Assembly: GCA_964571195.1 (NCBI GenBank)
Contig: CAZNAD010000001.1
Span: 320,715 to 384,714, forward strand
Direction: 5' to 3'
DNA length: 64,000 nucleotides
Source: PALSA-1006 sp964571195
GTDB taxonomy: Bacteria; Pseudomonadota; Gammaproteobacteria; Burkholderiales; Gallionellaceae
Made by a program: the position numbers and the translations under genes. Numbering within the stretch: position 1 is the first letter of the stretch; each line of letters opens with the position of its first letter. Below the pieces are notes generated by a model. That model worked only from the letters and a program-made list of their open reading frames with translations. It searched no databases and was not told the origin of the DNA. Positions 60,314-64,000 of this stretch are shown here, piece after piece.

Positions 60314-60360
60314 TAGTCGTTAATCGTCAGTCCCGCCACAGGGCTGACGATTAACGACTA
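60314..60360. repeat. 17-bp perfect inverted repeat upstream of murA
   Basis: TAGTCGTTAATCGTCAG (60314-60330) and CTGACGATTAACGACTA (60344-60360) are exact complements around a 13-base loop that can add CCC/GGG pairs. There is no T-tract. It ends 22 bases before murA and could be an intergenic dispersed repeat or processing hairpin. Confidence 0.7.
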
Positions 60361-60382
60361 CCCACTGATCGATAGACTAGTT

Positions 60383-61633
60383 ATGCAAAAATTGGCAATA
60401 CAAGGCGGTGCCGCATTGCGCGGCGAAGTGCGTATCTCCGGTGCCAAGAACGCCGCGCTGCCCATCATGTGCGCCAGCCTGCTTACGGCAGATACCCTGC
60501 GGCTGACCAACTTGCCGGACCTGCACGATGTCGGCACCATGCGCAAACTGCTTCAGCAGATGGGCGTGAGTGCAGATGCGGCAACCGGCGAGATCACTTT
60601 CAAGGGCGACAAGATCGACAAGTGGGAGGCTCCGTATGACATGGTCAAGACCATGCGCGCCGCGATCCTCGTGCTGGGGCCGTTGGTGGCGCGCTTCGGT
60701 GATGCCAAAGTCTCTTTGCCCGGCGGTTGTGCCATCGGTTCGCGGCCGGTCGATCTGCATATCAAGGGTTTGCAGGCGATGGGGGCCGAGATATCCATCG
60801 AGCATGGATATATCCATGCCAAGGCCAAACGCCTGAAGGGGGCGCGCATATTCTTCGATATCGTCAGTGTCACCGGCACCGAGAATCTGATGATGGCGGC
60901 GGTATTGGCCGACGGTGTGACCGTGCTGGAGAATGCTGCGCGCGAACCTGAGGTCATTGACCTGGCCAACTGCCTGCGTGCAATGGGGGCGCAGATATCC
61001 GGCGATGGCACCGACAACATCACCATCACCGGGGTGGACAAGCTGCACGGTGCGACGCATCGCATCATGCCCGACCGTATCGAGAGCGGGACCTTTTTGG
61101 TGGCTGCGGCGGCGACCGGCGGCAGTATCACGCTGCGCGAAACGCGCGCCGACATACTGGAGACCGTGCTGGAAAAACTCACCGAAGCGGGCGCGCAAAT
61201 CAAAGTGGACGGCGATAGCATCCATCTGGAAATGACAGGTCGCCCGAAAGCGGTCAACGTACGCACCGCGCCGCATCCCGCTTTTCCCACCGACATGCAG
61301 GCGCAATTCATGGCGCTGAACTGTGTAGCCTCTGGCAGCGCGATGGTGGTGGAAACCATCTTTGAAAACCGCTTCATGCACGTGCAGGAGCTGCGTCGCT
61401 TGGGCGCGCAGATCGACGTGGAGGGTAATACCTCGGTGGTGCGCGGCGTTGATCATCTCGAGGGCGCGACGGTGATGGCGACGGATCTGCGTGCCTCGGC
61501 CTGTCTGGTCATCGCGGGATTGGTGGCGCAAGGCGAGACCGTGATCGACCGTATCTATCATCTGGATCGCGGTTATGAGCATATCGAAGCCAAGTTGTCG
61601 CAGCTCGGCGCGAATATCCGCCGCATCAAATAG
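60383..61633 (+). CDS. murA: UDP-N-acetylglucosamine 1-carboxyvinyltransferase
   Basis: This encodes 416 residues. ISGAKNAALPIMCASLLTAD opens the EPSP-synthase-like fold; LPGGCAIGSRPVDLHIKGL carries the catalytic Cys that fosfomycin modifies. It starts peptidoglycan precursor synthesis by adding enolpyruvate to UDP-GlcNAc. It follows mlaFEDCB, as in many proteobacteria, but without an ibaG gene between. Confidence 0.96.
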   Translation: MQKLAIQGGAALRGEVRISGAKNAALPIMCASLLTADTLRLTNLPDLHDVGTMRKLLQQMGVSADAATGEITFKGDKIDKWEAPYDMVKTMRAAILVLGPLVARFGDAKVSLPGGCAIGSRPVDLHIKGLQAMGAEISIEHGYIHAKAKRLKGARIFFDIVSVTGTENLMMAAVLADGVTVLENAAREPEVIDLANCLRAMGAQISGDGTDNITITGVDKLHGATHRIMPDRIESGTFLVAAAATGGSITLRETRADILETVLEKLTEAGAQIKVDGDSIHLEMTGRPKAVNVRTAPHPAFPTDMQAQFMALNCVASGSAMVVETIFENRFMHVQELRRLGAQIDVEGNTSVVRGVDHLEGATVMATDLRASACLVIAGLVAQGETVIDRIYHLDRGYEHIEAKLSQLGANIRRIK

Positions 61634-61642
61634 GAATAGAAC

Positions 61643-62278
61643 ATGATCACCATCGCCTTATCCAAAGGCCGTATCTTCGAAGAAACCCTGCCGCTGTTGC
61701 AGGCCGCTGGCATCACCGCGCTGGAGGACCCTGAGTCTTCGCGCAAGCTGATTCTGCCGACCAACCGTGCGGACGTGCGGCTCATTATCGTGCGCGCGTC
61801 GGATGTGCCGACCTACGTGCAATACGGCGCGGCCGATATCGGGGTGGCGGGCAAGGATGTGCTCAATGAGCACGGCGGCACCGGTTTGTACCAGCCGCTT
61901 GATCTGAATATCGCCAAGTGCCGCATGATGGTCGCGGTACGCAACGGTTTTGATTACGAGTCGGCAGTGAAGCAGGGCGCGCGTCTGCGCGTGGCGACTA
62001 AATATGTGCAGACCGCACGCGAGCATTTCGCGGCCAAGGGGGTGCATGTCGACCTTATCAAGCTATATGGCTCGATGGAGCTGGCACCTTTGGTCGGGCT
62101 GTCGGATGCCATCGTTGATCTGGTGAGCAGCGGCGGTACGTTGAAAGCGAACGACCTCAGGGCGGTCGAACATATCGCCGACATATCCTCGCGCCTGGTG
62201 GTCAATCAGGCTTCACTCAAACTCAAGCGCAACGACATCCAGCCGATGCTGGATGCGTTTGCCGGTGCGATCAAATAA
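61643..62278 (+). CDS. hisG: ATP phosphoribosyltransferase (short form)
   Basis: This encodes 211 residues: ITIALSKGRIFEETLPLL at the start and LYGSMELAPLVGLSDAIVDLVSSGGTLKANDL with the phosphoribosyl-binding region. It lacks the C-terminal regulatory domain, so it is the short form that needs HisZ as partner. It catalyses the first histidine step. TAGGAATAGAAC precedes it. Confidence 0.95.
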   Translation: MITIALSKGRIFEETLPLLQAAGITALEDPESSRKLILPTNRADVRLIIVRASDVPTYVQYGAADIGVAGKDVLNEHGGTGLYQPLDLNIAKCRMMVAVRNGFDYESAVKQGARLRVATKYVQTAREHFAAKGVHVDLIKLYGSMELAPLVGLSDAIVDLVSSGGTLKANDLRAVEHIADISSRLVVNQASLKLKRNDIQPMLDAFAGAIK

Positions 62279-62288
62279 GAGGCAGCAG

Positions 62289-63581
62289 ATGGATATCACA
62301 CGACTCTCCACCCGGCAGGCCGACTTCGATGCCAAGCTAACCAGCCTGCTAGCTTTCGAGGAGGCCGCCGACGAGAAACTGGAAGCGACCGTCGCCAGTA
62401 TCCTTGCCGATGTGCGTAAGCGCGGAGATGCCGCAGTATTGGAATATACCAACCGTTTCGACCGACTCGCGGCGACAGATATGACCGCGCTGGAGTTGCC
62501 CAAGCATGAGTTGCGCGCTGCCTTCGAGGGGTTGCCTGCCGATCAGCGTGCAGCGCTTGAACAGGCGGCGGCGCGGGTGACTGCCTATCATCGCAAGCAG
62601 GTGCAGGACTCCTGGCGTTATACCGAGGCAGACGGTACGGTGCTCGGGCAGCAGATCACTCCGCTCGATCGTGTTGGCCTGTATGTGCCCGGCGGCAAAG
62701 CGGCTTACCCTTCTTCCGTATTGATGAACGCCTTGCCCGCCAAGGTGGCCGGTGTGGCGGAACTCATCATGGTGGTGCCCACGCCGGACGGTGTAAAGAA
62801 CCAACTGGTGCTGGCGGCGGCGCATTTGTCCGGCGTGGATCGCGTGTTCACCATCGGCGGGGCGCAGGCGGTGGCAGCTTTGGCCTACGGTACCGCGACA
62901 GTCCCCAAGGTGGACAAGATCGTCGGTCCGGGTAATGCCTATGTTGCTTCCGCCAAGCGTCGTGTGTTCGGCGTGTGCGGTATTGACATGATCGCCGGGC
63001 CATCAGAAATACTGGTGATCTGCGACGGCAAGACCGATCCAGACTGGGTGGCGATGGATCTGTTCTCGCAGGCCGAACACGACGAACTGGCACAGGCCAT
63101 CCTGTTGTCGCCGGATGCAGCCTTCATCGAGGCGGTGGCGGCAAGCGCCGACAAGCTGCTGGAGCAGATGCCGCGCAAGGACATCATCAAAACGGCGTTG
63201 GAGAATCGCGGTGCGTTGATCCATGTGGCCGATATGGCGGAGGCTTGCCGCATCAGCAATCGCATCGCACCGGAGCATCTGGAACTGTCCGTCGGCGAAC
63301 CGGAGGTTTGGTTGCCCCAGTTGAAACATGCTGGAGCGATCTTTATGGGGCGCTACACCTCTGAATCCTTGGGGGATTATTGCGCCGGACCGAACCACGT
63401 GCTGCCTACTTCCGGCACGGCACGTTTTTCCTCACCGCTCGGGGTGTATGACTTCCAAAAACGCAGCAGCCTGATCCAAGTTTCCGCGCAGGGGGCTCGA
63501 GCATTGGGTGTGATCGCTTCGACGCTGGCTTTCGGCGAAGGTCTGCAGGCTCATGCGCAGTCGGCGTTATATCGAAAATAG
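62289..63581 (+). CDS. hisD: Histidinol dehydrogenase
   Basis: This encodes 430 residues from MDITRLSTRQADF; an upstream extension overlaps hisG and is rejected. GPGNAYVASAKRRVFGVCGIDMIAGPSEILVI and SQAEHDELAQAILLSPD match the family, and HVLPTSGTARFSSPLGVYDF is the late conserved block. It makes the last two oxidations to histidine. Confidence 0.96.
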   Translation: MDITRLSTRQADFDAKLTSLLAFEEAADEKLEATVASILADVRKRGDAAVLEYTNRFDRLAATDMTALELPKHELRAAFEGLPADQRAALEQAAARVTAYHRKQVQDSWRYTEADGTVLGQQITPLDRVGLYVPGGKAAYPSSVLMNALPAKVAGVAELIMVVPTPDGVKNQLVLAAAHLSGVDRVFTIGGAQAVAALAYGTATVPKVDKIVGPGNAYVASAKRRVFGVCGIDMIAGPSEILVICDGKTDPDWVAMDLFSQAEHDELAQAILLSPDAAFIEAVAASADKLLEQMPRKDIIKTALENRGALIHVADMAEACRISNRIAPEHLELSVGEPEVWLPQLKHAGAIFMGRYTSESLGDYCAGPNHVLPTSGTARFSSPLGVYDFQKRSSLIQVSAQGARALGVIASTLAFGEGLQAHAQSALYRK

Positions 63582-63690
63582 CCTGCGAATGTTTGCAATC
63601 GGGTCGGGTTTGGAGCTCGTGCATGCGCCTCCTCATTCGTCATAAATTTCGCGAGTCGTTCAATTTCTTGCCTGTGGATCGCAATCCCCT

Positions 63691-63719
63691 TTGACAAGGA
63701 GATTGAATATCTGGATAAT
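63691..63719 (+). promoter_or_regulatory. tRNA-Tyr promoter
   Basis: TTGACA (63691-63696), 17 bases, GATAAT (63714-63719), 15 bases ahead of the tRNA. Confidence 0.75.
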
Positions 63720-63734
63720 CACGGGTTCATTTTT

Positions 63735-63821
<87 letters not shown>

Positions 63822-63902
63822 TTTGTAATAGTGCAGTTTTTAGGTAGTTGACTGGGTAGTGACGATCGAAGCTGTATCCCGGTCGTTTGTTGGGAAAGCC
63901 AT

Positions 63903-63976
63903 GCGGGTGTAGCTCAATGGTAGAGCAGAAGCCTTCCAAGCTTACGACGAGGGTTCGATTCCCTTCACCCGCTCCA
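63903..63976 (+). tRNA. tRNA-Gly(UCC)
   Basis: A 74-base cloverleaf with CCA; acceptor GCGGGTG pairs with CACCCGC; anticodon loop CTTCCAA gives UCC; D loop AGCTCAATGGTAGAGC. tRNA-Tyr followed by tRNA-Gly is a common order ahead of tuf in proteobacteria. Confidence 0.95.
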
Positions 63977-64000
63977 GTTTGGTTGCTTGCCCATGTGGCT

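Overview
The window looks like a chromosomal segment of a betaproteobacterium, most likely in or near the Gallionellaceae/Nitrosomonadales. Support comes from gene order (yebC-ruvC-ruvA-ruvB, ybgC-tolQRAB-pal-cpoB-queE-queC, mlaFEDCB-murA-hisG-hisD, divergent cyaY/lptM-lysA, and tRNA-Tyr/tRNA-Gly at the right edge), from fairly GC-rich coding sequence, and from several hemerythrin and ferritin-like proteins. The family assignment is inference; no search was run.

Region 1 (1-6.4 kb) is a same-strand run: the 3' part of a urea-transporter-like/M23 peptidase fusion, an outer-membrane barrel, a periplasmic TPR protein, and a 7TMR-DISM histidine kinase with its OmpR-type regulator. Region 2 (6.4-13.7 kb) is a copper/silver efflux cluster: a small Cys-rich exported protein, CusC, CusB with a C-terminal CusF domain, CusA, a CDF-like protein and a 39-residue lipoprotein. 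Region 3 (13.8-30.9 kb) is mostly housekeeping and signalling: methyltransferase, FGE-fold protein, two bacteriohemerythrins around a diguanylate cyclase, DUF455 protein, ATP-pyrophosphatase, PepD, YheS, RutE-like nitroreductase, a BolA/GrxD pair, a FapA-like protein, an EamA transporter behind a possible attenuator, CyaY, LptM and LysA. Region 4 (31-38.1 kb) holds a histone H1-like protein, an EF-hand protein, MgtE, a single flagellin, PldA, an HDOD protein and a 55-residue membrane protein.

Region 5 (38.3-46.2 kb) is an integrated element in a tRNA-Lys gene. A 46-bp copy of the tRNA 3' half marks the left end and the complete tRNA-Lys lies at the right end. Inside are a tyrosine integrase, a RelE/HigB-XRE toxin-antitoxin pair, an unknown 217-residue protein, an excisionase-like HTH protein, an HUH replication initiator followed by GC-rich hairpins, and a large exported protein with fourteen WD40 repeats and a caspase-like protease domain. 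The same 22-bp tandem site occurs near both ends and probably binds the integrase. The two tRNA copies differ by a compensatory base-pair swap in the T stem, so integration appears to have replaced the tRNA 3' half with a different allele.

Region 6 (46.3-57.1 kb, minus strand) runs from yebC through ruvC, a UbiA-family prenyltransferase, ruvA, a MazF/PemK-type toxin-antitoxin pair lodged between ruvA and ruvB, ruvB, ybgC, the Tol-Pal genes and queE-queC. Region 7 (57.2-64 kb) has mlaFEDCB, murA, hisG, hisD and two tRNAs. The best leads are the tRNA-Lys element with its WD40-caspase and HUH Rep, the toxin-antitoxin pair coupled to ruvB, and the promoter-leader ORF-terminator arrangement ahead of the EamA gene.
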